64,000 nt of DNA from Io17-Chloro-G2 sp034420695 (GTDB lineage: Bacteria; Chloroflexota; Dehalococcoidia; Lucifugimonadales; UBA3495), in NCBI GenBank assembly GCA_034420695.1, contig DAOULB010000018.1, positions 62,001 through 126,000 of the forward strand, in the 5' to 3' direction. The first letter of the stretch is position 1. Every line of letters starts with the position of its first letter. The translations under genes were made by a program, and so were the position numbers. Below, one piece after another: positions 8,014 to 15,976 of this stretch. The notes under the pieces were generated by a model. It was not told where the DNA came from. It worked only from the letters and a program-made list of their open reading frames with translations, and did no database searches.

Positions 8014-8970
8014 ATGCATCCCGCAATTCAAGTGGAAAACCTCGTCAAGCGCTTCGGCGCCGTCACCGCCGTCGATGGCATCTCCTTCGAAGTAGACCAA
8101 GGCGAAATCTTCGGCATTCTTGGCCCGAACGGAGCAGGCAAGACCACGGCCCTAGAAATCATTGAAGGGCTGCAAAAACCCACCTCGGGCTCCGTGAAAG
8201 TGCTGGGAATGGACTTGGCAAAGTCCAGCCGTGAAGTCAAAGCCAGGATAGGGGTCCAGCTTCAATCGGCGGCTTACTTCGAGTTTCTTTCGCTACAGGA
8301 AATCCTGAATCTCCTGGGGGCCTTCTACCCAAAGCAAGTGCCGGCCGGTGAACTTCTGGAAATGGTCGGACTGGCCGACCGGGCCAAGGCGCGCTTGAAA
8401 CAGCTATCCGGGGGCCAGCAACAGCGTTTTACAGTGGCCGCCAGCTTGGTCAACCAGCCGGAACTGCTCATCCTGGACGAGCCGACCACGGGGCTGGACC
8501 CCCAGGCCCGCCGCGACATGTGGGAACTGATTCGCCGGGTGCACGAAAGGGGCATCACCATAGTCCTGACCACCCACTACATGGAGGAGGCCCAAACCCT
8601 GTGCCAGCGGCTGGCTATCATGGACCGCGGCAAGCTGGTGGCCTCGGACACCCCATCCAACTTGGTGGCCGGGCTGGGTGAGCATTATTCGGTCACGGTG
8701 GTGTTCGACAGGCACTTGAATGAAGACGAGCGGGCATCTTTGAATGGAAATGCCGAACTGGTGCAGGACCATGCCGCCGCACTTGGAGGCGCGGCTTATC
8801 GAATACGGCTCGACGACGGAGCGGCCGGGCTTACCGGGCTGCTGGAACGATTCGGAGGCCCGGACCCCCTGTTTAAGACAGCGAACTTGGAACACTTGGA
8901 CATTACATCGGCAACCTTGGAGGATGTCTTTCTGGCAATTACCGGCAACCGCCTGCGGGAAGAGCCATGA
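8014..8970 (+). CDS. ABC exporter ATP-binding protein (DrrA/NodI type)
   Basis: Cytoplasmic ATPase of a two-gene ABC-2 exporter. Walker A GPNGAGKT, signature LSGGQQQR, Walker B LLILDEPTTGLDP and the switch histidine in TTHYMEEA are all intact. The C-terminal 100 residues form the accessory domain typical of DrrA-like proteins. I chose the ATG at 8014 because the domain starts six codons later; the frame is open another 23 codons upstream. No clear ribosome site precedes it. It overlaps the permease gene by four bases (ATGA). The substrate cannot be read from the sequence; relatives export antibiotics, lipids or polysaccharides. Confidence 0.92.
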   Translation: MHPAIQVENLVKRFGAVTAVDGISFEVDQGEIFGILGPNGAGKTTALEIIEGLQKPTSGSVKVLGMDLAKSSREVKARIGVQLQSAAYFEFLSLQEILNLLGAFYPKQVPAGELLEMVGLADRAKARLKQLSGGQQQRFTVAASLVNQPELLILDEPTTGLDPQARRDMWELIRRVHERGITIVLTTHYMEEAQTLCQRLAIMDRGKLVASDTPSNLVAGLGEHYSVTVVFDRHLNEDERASLNGNAELVQDHAAALGGAAYRIRLDDGAAGLTGLLERFGGPDPLFKTANLEHLDITSATLEDVFLAITGNRLREEP

Positions 8971-10091
8971 CGGCATTCTTTCTTGCCGACCTGAAGATGA
9001 TGGTCCGCAACGGGCAAGCGATGTTCTGGGCCATGGCGTTTCCCCTGATATTCGTGGTGGTGTTCGGGCTGTTCGACTTCAGCCTTCCCACCTTCAGCTC
9101 GATAGCCGTCGTTGATGAATCCGGTTCTCCAGCCTCGCGGCAGGTGATAGAGCAGGTGTCGGCCATTTACTTGCTGGAGGTGGAGGAAGAAATCCCTGAC
9201 GAAAGGATGGCCCGGGAACTAATTGCCCAGGGAGACTTGGACTACCTGCTGGTGCTGCCGGCAGGACTGGGGTCCCCGGCAGGTCAGAGCCCCGACAGCA
9301 GGGCAACCCTGGTTGCGGCATCGGCCAACGGAGGGCGGAACCAACTGGTGGAAGGCTCCATCCGCAATATCCTGTCCGGGGTATCCGGCGGGGCCCCTGG
9401 GGCTGCGGCAAGCGGGGCTCCGGCTGAAGGGTCTGCGACGGAAGCGTCCGCGATGGAGGGAGTGCTGGTCTCTCAGGAAGTGGCGGTAACCCGCATACCC
9501 TACTTCGAGATAGTGCTGCTGGGGCTGGTAGGCATGGGCATCATGAACAATGCCATCATCTCCATCGCCGTCCGCATCAGCAACTACCGCAACATGTCCA
9601 TCCTGAAACGCCTGCTGGTGACCCCGTTTCCCATCTGGAAGTACTTCGTTGGCGAGGTGGGCGCCCACTTGGTGATTGCAGTGGTGCAGGCTGTGATAAT
9701 CATAGCGGTGGGAGTCTTGGTGTTCGGCGCCAACATTCACGGCAACCCAATCGACTTATTTGTGATCGTGGTGTTGGGAAGCTTGGTGTTTTTGAACGTG
9801 GGGTTCATCGTTTCCGCCTACAGCAGGAACCCCGCGGCCGCTTCGGGCATGGGGAACGCAATCGGCCTGCCAATGATGTTTTTCAGCGGAACTTTCTTTC
9901 CCACCGCCACGCTGCCCTGGGTACTGCCCTATGTGGCGGAAGCCCTGCCCCTGACCCCTATGCTGGAAGCCCTGCGGGCCGTGGGCAACGAAGGAGACCC
10001 CCTGTGGAGCGTGTGGCCCCAACTGGCGGTGCTGGCCGGGTGGGTCCTGGGCACAGGAGTGGTCGCCACCAAGGTGTTCAAGTTCGAGTAA
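8967..10091 (+). CDS. ABC-2 type exporter permease
   Basis: Membrane partner of the preceding ATPase, translationally coupled through an ATGA overlap. One helix near the N-terminus (residues 10-32) is followed by a long external domain (about 33-165) with a low-complexity Gly/Ala/Ser stretch near 125-155, then five more helices including the ABC-2 box around NRNMSILKRLLVTP-like residues and PMMFFSGTFFP. The length (374) and topology fit ABC2_membrane_3 permeases. The pair would work as a homodimer of each subunit. Substrate unknown. Confidence 0.9.
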   Translation: MTAFFLADLKMMVRNGQAMFWAMAFPLIFVVVFGLFDFSLPTFSSIAVVDESGSPASRQVIEQVSAIYLLEVEEEIPDERMARELIAQGDLDYLLVLPAGLGSPAGQSPDSRATLVAASANGGRNQLVEGSIRNILSGVSGGAPGAAASGAPAEGSATEASAMEGVLVSQEVAVTRIPYFEIVLLGLVGMGIMNNAIISIAVRISNYRNMSILKRLLVTPFPIWKYFVGEVGAHLVIAVVQAVIIIAVGVLVFGANIHGNPIDLFVIVVLGSLVFLNVGFIVSAYSRNPAAASGMGNAIGLPMMFFSGTFFPTATLPWVLPYVAEALPLTPMLEALRAVGNEGDPLWSVWPQLAVLAGWVLGTGVVATKVFKFE

Positions 10092-10133
10092 AAATCCCGG
10101 CCCGGAAGGCGCCGGTGGCGAAGTGGGGCGCCG

Positions 10134-10511
10134 GTGAAATCACATCCTGGCTCAAGGCCCGCCGCCGCCAAAACCCGTGGGAGTGGGTCGCTTCTGGCCT
10201 GGGCTCTTGCCGCCGTGCTGCTCTTCTCAGGCTGGGGCTGCGGAGATGCCCCAGAAGGTTCCCCTTCCGAGAGCCTGAAACAGGTTGAAGGCGTGGTGGT
10301 TCGGGTGGTCGCCCGGGATCTTCAGGAGGTGGAAACCCTGGAGGTGAGGGACGAGCAGGGCCGGGTATGGACTTTCACCACCCGGGGCTTCGCCGGGCTG
10401 ACACCGGGACACCTCAGGGAGCACCAACTCTTCGGCGCGCCGGTGACTGTGTCCTATGAAGAGGATGGAGGCCGGCTGGTGGCGGTGCAGGTCACCGACC
10501 CGGACCACTAG
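10134..10511 (+). CDS. Small exported or membrane-anchored protein of unknown function
   Basis: A 125-residue protein with a basic N-terminus, one hydrophobic segment (about 20-34) and a Cys soon after, resembling a lipoprotein signal although the residues before Cys (GWG) are not canonical. The mature part looks beta-rich, with repeated Val/Glu/Asp strands (VVVRVVARDL, TVSYEED), reminiscent of an OB-like or DUF5666-like fold, but I do not recognise the family. It lies 42 bases after the ABC permease on the same strand and may belong to that operon. It converges on the thioredoxin-like lipoprotein gene. Confidence 0.6.
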   Translation: MKSHPGSRPAAAKTRGSGSLLAWALAAVLLFSGWGCGDAPEGSPSESLKQVEGVVVRVVARDLQEVETLEVRDEQGRVWTFTTRGFAGLTPGHLREHQLFGAPVTVSYEEDGGRLVAVQVTDPDH

Positions 10512-10533
10512 GCCGGACCACCAAGCCGGCTTG

Positions 10534-11517
10534 CTAGCCAGGCTGGAGGGTCTGCAACAGGGCGGCTTCGATCTCCTCGGCGGTGGTGAACTGCTCGAAC
10601 TTGGCCCGGACTATACCTGAGCCGTCAACCACGAAGGTCCAGGGCTCGGTGGGCAGGTTCCATTCGCTCACAGCTGCCACCGTGTTGCCGGTGGGCCGTC
10701 CCCCTTCAATCAGGTGGGGGTCTTGGAAGACCTCCACGTGAATGAAGTTTGCTTGCTCCCGGTACTTTTCTTTTAACTCGGCAATGGACTGCAACTGGGG
10801 ACCGCAGGTGGCGGTGGTGCAGAAGGCCGGGGTAGAGAAGGCCACCACCAAGGGCTTGCCCGATTCCAGTGCGGTATGAATGGAGTGGCGGTAAAAGCCG
10901 GGGTCGGGGGGATTTGCGCTGGTGATGGTGGCGAGGTTCTGGACTCCTCCCACGTCGTCGACAGTCGGCGTCACGCTACTGGGTGCCGGGTCGCCCACGG
11001 CCGGCGTGTCGGCTTTGTCTTTAACTTGGAATGCTCCCTCGGCAGACACTTCTCGTCCTTCCCCCGTAGTGGCTGAAACCTTCAGTTTCCAAAATCCAGG
11101 GCGGTCCAAGGTCAACCCGGCTACCAACACACCCTGGCGCCCCACCGGCCAGCGTTGAAACCTGGCAACGCCTTCGGCCCTGACTTCTTCTGTCCCGAGT
11201 CCTTCTCCACTGAGTTCCAGGTTCTGGAGTTCCGTTGGGACGTACACGCCTTGGACCATGGCCTCTTGGACCCGGACGGGCATGCCGTCCCGGTCCACCA
11301 GTCCGAAGACCACGCGGTTGGGTCCGACGGCGTGGTCGGTGGTCACTATCACGGCGCTGACGTCGGGGCCGCCGAACTGGACCGGCGTGGCAGCACCGGG
11401 CCCGGGAGATGAGGAGCAGGCCGCCAAGAGTCCCAATAGGGGTACGGCAAAGACGATGAACGCTAGCAGAATGACCACGCAAAGCTTGGAAGTCATGTGG
11501 CGGGAGGAGGAAGTCAT
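10534..11517 (-). CDS. Thioredoxin-like lipoprotein
   Basis: A 327-residue exported protein with a signal peptide ending in LLAAC, so probably a lipoprotein. Residues about 40-190 form a beta-rich domain of unknown type; residues about 205-325 form a thioredoxin fold (AHTALESGKPLVVAFSTP-like strand, then C-T-T-A-T-C-G-P, then EPWTFVVDGSGIV). The two cysteines are spaced by four residues instead of the classic two, so ordinary disulfide exchange chemistry is uncertain. It is last of the operon starting near 15.6 kb, 19 bases after the MmgE/PrpD gene. A role in extracytoplasmic redox or metal handling is only inference. Confidence 0.72.
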   Translation of the reverse strand: MTSSSRHMTSKLCVVILLAFIVFAVPLLGLLAACSSSPGPGAATPVQFGGPDVSAVIVTTDHAVGPNRVVFGLVDRDGMPVRVQEAMVQGVYVPTELQNLELSGEGLGTEEVRAEGVARFQRWPVGRQGVLVAGLTLDRPGFWKLKVSATTGEGREVSAEGAFQVKDKADTPAVGDPAPSSVTPTVDDVGGVQNLATITSANPPDPGFYRHSIHTALESGKPLVVAFSTPAFCTTATCGPQLQSIAELKEKYREQANFIHVEVFQDPHLIEGGRPTGNTVAAVSEWNLPTEPWTFVVDGSGIVRAKFEQFTTAEEIEAALLQTLQPG

Positions 11518-11536
11518 TTGAGGAGAGCGGTTCAGT

Positions 11537-12967
11537 TCAGTAGGGGCGCCGGGTGCACAACTGAATCAAATGGGTCAAGTCTTCGGCCTCTTCCAACTGG
11601 GAGACAGCCTCCACCATTCCGTCCAGCTTCTCCCGGGGCCAGTCCATGGCGCCGAAGAACTGCTGGATGCGCTCGATTTCGGTGGCCAGGTCCCATTCCA
11701 GTTCGTTGCCTTGGAATTCTCCTTGGTAGACGGTGCCCCCCTTCATGCGGATGGTAATGCGCGGGGCGAAGGCGGGGCGGTCTTGGTGGCCGATGATTTC
11801 CACTCGGTCAAGGAGGTCCCGCACCCGTGGGTCCTCTCCCGCTCCCGCCATTCCAGGCTCCATCCGGGGGCTCAAGGGCGGGAAGCTGCCGTGGATGCAG
11901 GTGTAGGCGGCGTAGTAGTGGGTGCTGCCGACACCCGGGCGGCTGCGCAGGGTATTGGGGAATGCCGGGGAGGGGTACAGGGTCTCCAGCCAGTTCATGT
12001 CCACTGATATAGCTTCGATTTCGCTGGTGTTCAGCGGGTGGCGGTCCCGGATGCGGGTCATAAGGTCGATTACGGGACAATTGTACCCGGCAGTGGGGTA
12101 CAACTTGGGCGTGACGTGCAACAATTCCCAACGCTCACCCAACTCTGCGGCCACCTGGGACAGGGAAGTCTGGTTGGGGTCCAGGCCTGAGGGCTGGAAA
12201 ACGTAGGACAACTGTCCTTGGTTGTTGCCGGTGAAGGCGTTGTAGAAGCCCGCGTCGCCCTCCAGGGCCAGTTCGGAACCCCGGACGTTTTCCCGGGCCA
12301 GCAGGGCCGCCATCACCCCGTTCCTGGTGGCGTTGGGTTCGTGGAACATTATCTCCCCGCCGCCGGTGCGGGGGCCCTCGGTGGTGCCGCCGGTGAAGGT
12401 GCAGGCCAGGGCCAAAGCAGTATTTATCCGGTCCTCATCCAGACCCAACATCTTGACGGTTCCCACCGCTGCCCCCAAGGTGCCGTAAACGGCGCTGGAC
12501 CTGAACCCCCGGGCTTGGGTGGAAGGTATAAAGTCGCCGGCGATGCGGGCCTCGACTTCGTACCCTGCGGCCAGGGCAGTCAGGAACTCCTTCCCGCCGG
12601 AACCCTGCAGTTCTGCGGTGGCCAGCGCTGCGGGAATCACACAGGGACCGGGGTGTATCAGCATCCGATAGGAGTCGGACTGGTTGGTTGCGTGCATCAG
12701 CTTGCTGTTGGCAAAAGCGGCTCCGGCCCGGGTGGCCTTGGCGCCGTCCACCAGGATGGTGGCTCCGTCGGCCTTGGCCTCCTCTGATTTGACGAGGGCG
12801 ATAGCCGACTGGCCGTGGGAGGTGCCCTCGCCAACGATAGACACCACCAAGGCGTGGAGCAGGGAGGCTTTAATCTTGTCGACGACCCGGGAGGGCAGAG
12901 CCTCGTATTGCAACCGGTGGACGTAACCCGCCAGGGAGCGGCTGATGGAGGGTTTTTTTGTCGCCAT
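11537..12967 (-). CDS. MmgE/PrpD family protein
   Basis: A 476-residue protein of the 2-methylcitrate dehydratase/aconitate decarboxylase superfamily. Family marks include the N-terminal helical bundle, ANSKLMHATNQSDSY-type active-site region, the GYEVEARIA helix and the C-terminal alpha/beta domain with the LYPTAGYNCPVIDL segment. The ATG at 12967 abuts the stop of the upstream hydrolase (TGAATG), indicating coupling. No other 2-methylcitrate cycle genes are present, so propionate use is unlikely; in this operon it more likely acts on another dicarboxylate or hydroxyacid. Substrate unknown. Confidence 0.88.
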   Translation of the reverse strand: MATKKPSISRSLAGYVHRLQYEALPSRVVDKIKASLLHALVVSIVGEGTSHGQSAIALVKSEEAKADGATILVDGAKATRAGAAFANSKLMHATNQSDSYRMLIHPGPCVIPAALATAELQGSGGKEFLTALAAGYEVEARIAGDFIPSTQARGFRSSAVYGTLGAAVGTVKMLGLDEDRINTALALACTFTGGTTEGPRTGGGEIMFHEPNATRNGVMAALLARENVRGSELALEGDAGFYNAFTGNNQGQLSYVFQPSGLDPNQTSLSQVAAELGERWELLHVTPKLYPTAGYNCPVIDLMTRIRDRHPLNTSEIEAISVDMNWLETLYPSPAFPNTLRSRPGVGSTHYYAAYTCIHGSFPPLSPRMEPGMAGAGEDPRVRDLLDRVEIIGHQDRPAFAPRITIRMKGGTVYQGEFQGNELEWDLATEIERIQQFFGAMDWPREKLDGMVEAVSQLEEAEDLTHLIQLCTRRPY

Positions 12968-13777
12968 TCAGTGACTCTCCGATGCGCCGATGGACTGGGC
13001 GAACTCCAGCCACACCCGGGCACAAGGGACGGGCAGGATGTGTTGCACGAAGCCGGAAACCCCGGGGAACATCACCAATCGCCCGTTGGGGAACAGGTCG
13101 GCGGCTCCCCGGAAATCGCCCAGGACCTCCTCCCGGAGGCTGGCGGCAGCCAAGATCAACGTGGGCGTTTGGACCTGGGGGAGCAGGGGCCGCAGGTCTC
13201 CCGAAGCGTTCCGCTGGAAGCCGCTGACCACGTGGGCCGGGGTGGCGGTCATCTGGCCGGCATACCAGCGAATGTGGGCCGGGTCCACCAAGTCGGGGTC
13301 CAAGCGCCGGGTGATGGTGCTCTCCACCCAAGTGTCCACTCCGTGTTCATCGATCAGGTCGGCGCTCTCTTGATGGTGGGGGTCAAGAAAGCTGGTGGGA
13401 GAGGTGCAGGCCGTCAATGACAGCAGCCGCTCTTGATATTGGGTGGCGAAATTCATGGCAATGGAGCCGCCCACGGTCTCTCCAATCAGGTGGAACTTGT
13501 CCAGTTTTAGAAGGTCGATGAACTCCTTCAGGTCCCGGGTGAAGTTGTCCAAGGTCCAAGGGTATCCTGGCTCTGGGACGGAGGACTGGCCCATGCCTCG
13601 CATGTCGAACCGGATGACTCGGTAGTGCCGGGTAAGTATGGGCATCCACCCGAACCACAGCCGGTGGTTCTTGGCCATGCCGTGGTGCAAGACCACCGTT
13701 TCCGGCGAAGACCAAGGCTGGGTGAAGTCGTCCACCCGGTAGAAGAGCTCGCAGCCGTCGGACAGGGTTGCCTTCAT
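12968..13777 (-). CDS. Alpha/beta hydrolase with Thr at the nucleophile elbow
   Basis: A 269-residue single-domain hydrolase similar in layout to 3-oxoadipate enol-lactonases. The oxyanion motif HHGM (31-34) and the RFDMRGMGQS strand-turn are normal. The nucleophile elbow reads GETVGG (99-104), placing Thr101 where Ser is expected; the later His (FVQHILP) is in place. The codon is ACC in the sequence given. It sits between a double carboxymuconolactone-decarboxylase gene and MmgE/PrpD, and the first pairing mirrors pcaC with pcaD of the beta-ketoadipate pathway. Whether it is active as a hydrolase is open. Confidence 0.85.
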   Translation of the reverse strand: MKATLSDGCELFYRVDDFTQPWSSPETVVLHHGMAKNHRLWFGWMPILTRHYRVIRFDMRGMGQSSVPEPGYPWTLDNFTRDLKEFIDLLKLDKFHLIGETVGGSIAMNFATQYQERLLSLTACTSPTSFLDPHHQESADLIDEHGVDTWVESTITRRLDPDLVDPAHIRWYAGQMTATPAHVVSGFQRNASGDLRPLLPQVQTPTLILAAASLREEVLGDFRGAADLFPNGRLVMFPGVSGFVQHILPVPCARVWLEFAQSIGASESH

Positions 13778-13823
13778 CTCAGGCTCTTTCCATTACGTTC
13801 ACGCCGGCCCCGTTTACGCCCAT

Positions 13824-14624
13824 CTAGGCAGGGACACCGTGTTCCGCAAATACGGAACGGGCGATCCGCATGGCAATCCGGGTGTTGAAGTATCCGCCGT
13901 AAAGCATAACTTGGATGAACACTTCCATGATTGCCTTGGGGCTCATGCCAACCCGCAAGGCCCCTTCGATGCGCCTCCTGATCTGCCTGTCGTAGCGGCC
14001 CAGCACGGTCATGGCCGACAGGGCGCAGATGGCCCGCTGCTTGGGGGCCAGATGAGGGCGGGTGTAAATAGCGCCCCAATGGTACTCGTTAATCAGGCGG
14101 TCAAGCTGCATTTCCTGTGAGCCGGGGTCGTCGGTCTGGTACTCGGTAACGTCCCCCATCTGTTCTTCGTGGCTGGCCAAGCCGGCTTGGTACAACTCGT
14201 CGGGGCTCAGGCCGGGGTCATATACCTGGGTGGGGGTGAACTCGATTCCCCGCTCCTCGAAAATCTCCTTGGTTATGCGCATGGCGGTCTCCACCGCCGG
14301 CACTCCCACGTAGAAGGTCAACTGGATGAACACTTCGACTATCTGGTCCGGGGGCAGCCCCAAGTTCAAGCACCGCTCGACGTGGCGGCGCAGCAGAGGA
14401 AGCTGACCCAAGGCCATCAGGGCGGAAAGGGTGCAGACGCACCGGTCTTTCAGTTCCAAGTCGGGCCTGTTCCACACGGAGCCGAACAGGGCTTCATCGA
14501 TGATTCGTTTCAGGTCCGGGGCAAGCTGGTCGATGCCCGGCAGGGTGAAGTGGGTAGGGTCGCCGCCGGCCATGGACTCGCGCATGGCCCGGCCCATTTC
14601 CAGTCTTTCGTTCAAGCTAGCCAA
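13824..14624 (-). CDS. Double-domain carboxymuconolactone decarboxylase-like protein
   Basis: A 266-residue protein built of two CMD domains. The first (about 35-125) and second (about 160-260) share the same pattern: entry near a W/RPxL segment, then RxxCxLSALxxLG, then GxxPxxIxEVFIQ and a final helix. Neither domain has the CxxC-H peroxidase pair of AhpD, so each resembles the decarboxylase branch (PcaC). Tandem CMD proteins act on lactone intermediates of aromatic breakdown or are of unknown function. Upstream of the hydrolase in the same operon. Confidence 0.85.
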   Translation of the reverse strand: MASLNERLEMGRAMRESMAGGDPTHFTLPGIDQLAPDLKRIIDEALFGSVWNRPDLELKDRCVCTLSALMALGQLPLLRRHVERCLNLGLPPDQIVEVFIQLTFYVGVPAVETAMRITKEIFEERGIEFTPTQVYDPGLSPDELYQAGLASHEEQMGDVTEYQTDDPGSQEMQLDRLINEYHWGAIYTRPHLAPKQRAICALSAMTVLGRYDRQIRRRIEGALRVGMSPKAIMEVFIQVMLYGGYFNTRIAMRIARSVFAEHGVPA

Positions 14625-14708
14625 TGGGACTGCTCCTCTTGGGCAACGAGAGAGTTGTGGTCACCGGAGATTATAACTTACGACGGACGCTCAAGGAGCA
14701 GGCCGGGC

Positions 14709-15644
14709 TCAAGTCTTGGATATGACCTCTTCGGCGAACCAGGCCATCCGCTCGGTGGTCTGGTTCAGGTCACTGCTTCGAATATCGAAGATTGTCTGGG
14801 TTACACCCACGTCGGAGTAGGTCTGAACGTCTTGGAGCAACTGGTCCGGTGAGCCGGAGAAACGCCGCCGGCCGGCGGAGACCTGGGGGTCGTACAGCGG
14901 GGCTTTCATTGCCACTTCCAGTTCCCGGGGGTCCCGGCCGGCTTCTTCGGCGTACCGGCGCATCCGGGCTACATCTCCGGCCAGGTCTTCGGGTTCCAAG
15001 GGGGCGGACGGTATGGCTCCCACCGGGTGCCAGCCGTTACCCAGGGTGGCCGCCCGGCGGAGGGCCCGCCTGCTCTGGCCGCCGACCCAGATGGGGATGT
15101 GGGGCTTCTGCAGCGGCTTGGGCAAAAAGTCCAGGCTGGAGAAGCTGTAGTACTTGCCTTGGAACGAAGGGGTCTCGCTGGTCCAGAGTTCCTTGAAGAT
15201 TTGCAGGTACTCGTTGGTGACTGCTCCCCGGTCGGCGAAGGGAGGGGCGTCAAGGGCTTGGAACTCCTCCTCCATCCAACCCACGCCGACGCCCAGGGTT
15301 ACCCGTCCGTTGGAGAGCACGTCCAGGGTCGCCAGCACCTTGGCGGTGACCACCGGGTTCCGGTAGGGCACGATCATGACGCTGGGAACCAGGCGGACTT
15401 GGCTGGTGACTCCCGCCAGGAAGGTGAGGGTGGTCAGTTGCTCCAAACATTCCCCCTCGGCGGCTCCGGGGTAGACGCCGTCCAAGGTGTAGGGGTAGGC
15501 CGACTTTATTTCGCGGGGCAGGACTATGTGGTCGGCCATGACCATGGAGTGATAGCCCAGTGAGTCTCCCTTCTTGGCGATTTCGGCCAGGGGGCCGGGC
15601 CGGGCAGTGGGGCCTCGGGTGGGCAGGTAGAAACCGAATTTCAT
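14709..15644 (-). CDS. Luciferase-like monooxygenase, probably F420-dependent
   Basis: A 311-residue TIM-barrel flavin/deazaflavin oxidoreductase. It starts MKFGFYLPT, as in the F420-dependent subgroup, and has the barrel segments TLTFLAGVTSQVRLVPSV, NGRVTLGVGVGWMEEEF and PIWVGGQSRRALRRAA typical of the family. First gene of the 10.5-15.7 kb operon, with its own promoter. In this context it may oxidise the substrate whose ring-opened or lactone product is handled by the CMD and hydrolase proteins (inference). F420 versus FMN use cannot be decided by eye. Confidence 0.9.
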   Translation of the reverse strand: MKFGFYLPTRGPTARPGPLAEIAKKGDSLGYHSMVMADHIVLPREIKSAYPYTLDGVYPGAAEGECLEQLTTLTFLAGVTSQVRLVPSVMIVPYRNPVVTAKVLATLDVLSNGRVTLGVGVGWMEEEFQALDAPPFADRGAVTNEYLQIFKELWTSETPSFQGKYYSFSSLDFLPKPLQKPHIPIWVGGQSRRALRRAATLGNGWHPVGAIPSAPLEPEDLAGDVARMRRYAEEAGRDPRELEVAMKAPLYDPQVSAGRRRFSGSPDQLLQDVQTYSDVGVTQTIFDIRSSDLNQTTERMAWFAEEVISKT

Positions 15645-15691
15645 GCTGTGTCCATTCGTATCGGCCGAAGCCGGAATTGGATTGTCCCAGG

Positions 15692-15720
15692 ACTATAGGG
15701 CCGGGAATGGCTTGTGTCCA
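15692..15720 (-). promoter_or_regulatory. Promoter of the monooxygenase operon
   Basis: Minus-strand TGGACA (15720-15715), 17-base spacer, TATAGT (15697-15692); each box has five of six consensus bases. The predicted start leaves about 40 bases of leader before the ATG at 15644. Confidence 0.6.
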
Positions 15721-15799
15721 ACCTGGCAACTTGGGGCATAGGAGTTGGGCGGAATCCGGAACGTGGAGGATCTAGCGCGTGGCGTAGGGAATGGCAGCT

Positions 15800-15824
15800 A
15801 TTCACCGCATCTCATGCGGTGAAT
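15800..15824. repeat. Perfect 11-base inverted repeat with 3-base loop
   Basis: Arms ATTCACCGCAT (15800-15810) and its exact reverse complement (15814-15824) around CTC. No T-tract follows on either strand, so an operator or a cruciform/RNA hairpin is likelier than a terminator. It lies between two divergent genes. Confidence 0.6.
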
Positions 15825-15976
15825 GCGGCGGCTAATCTCCGCAACGGGTCCGACCGTCCGGCCTATTCACCCAGTGTACAAAGGACAGAGGACCAGATAG
15901 TTGAACCATCATTCCGGTTTTGGAGGCGTTACAGTAGACTGGACTCGAGGAAACCTTTTCCGGAGTAGCAGTAGCT

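Larger units (their letters stand above)
15645..15976. other. Intergenic stretch with promoter and inverted repeat
   Basis: This 332-base divergent region holds the monooxygenase operon promoter (15692-15720, minus) and a perfect inverted repeat (15800-15824). The 60 bases before the solute-binding protein gene have -10-like TACAGT (15930-15935) without a well-placed -35 box. No ORF of protein character seen. Confidence 0.6.
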
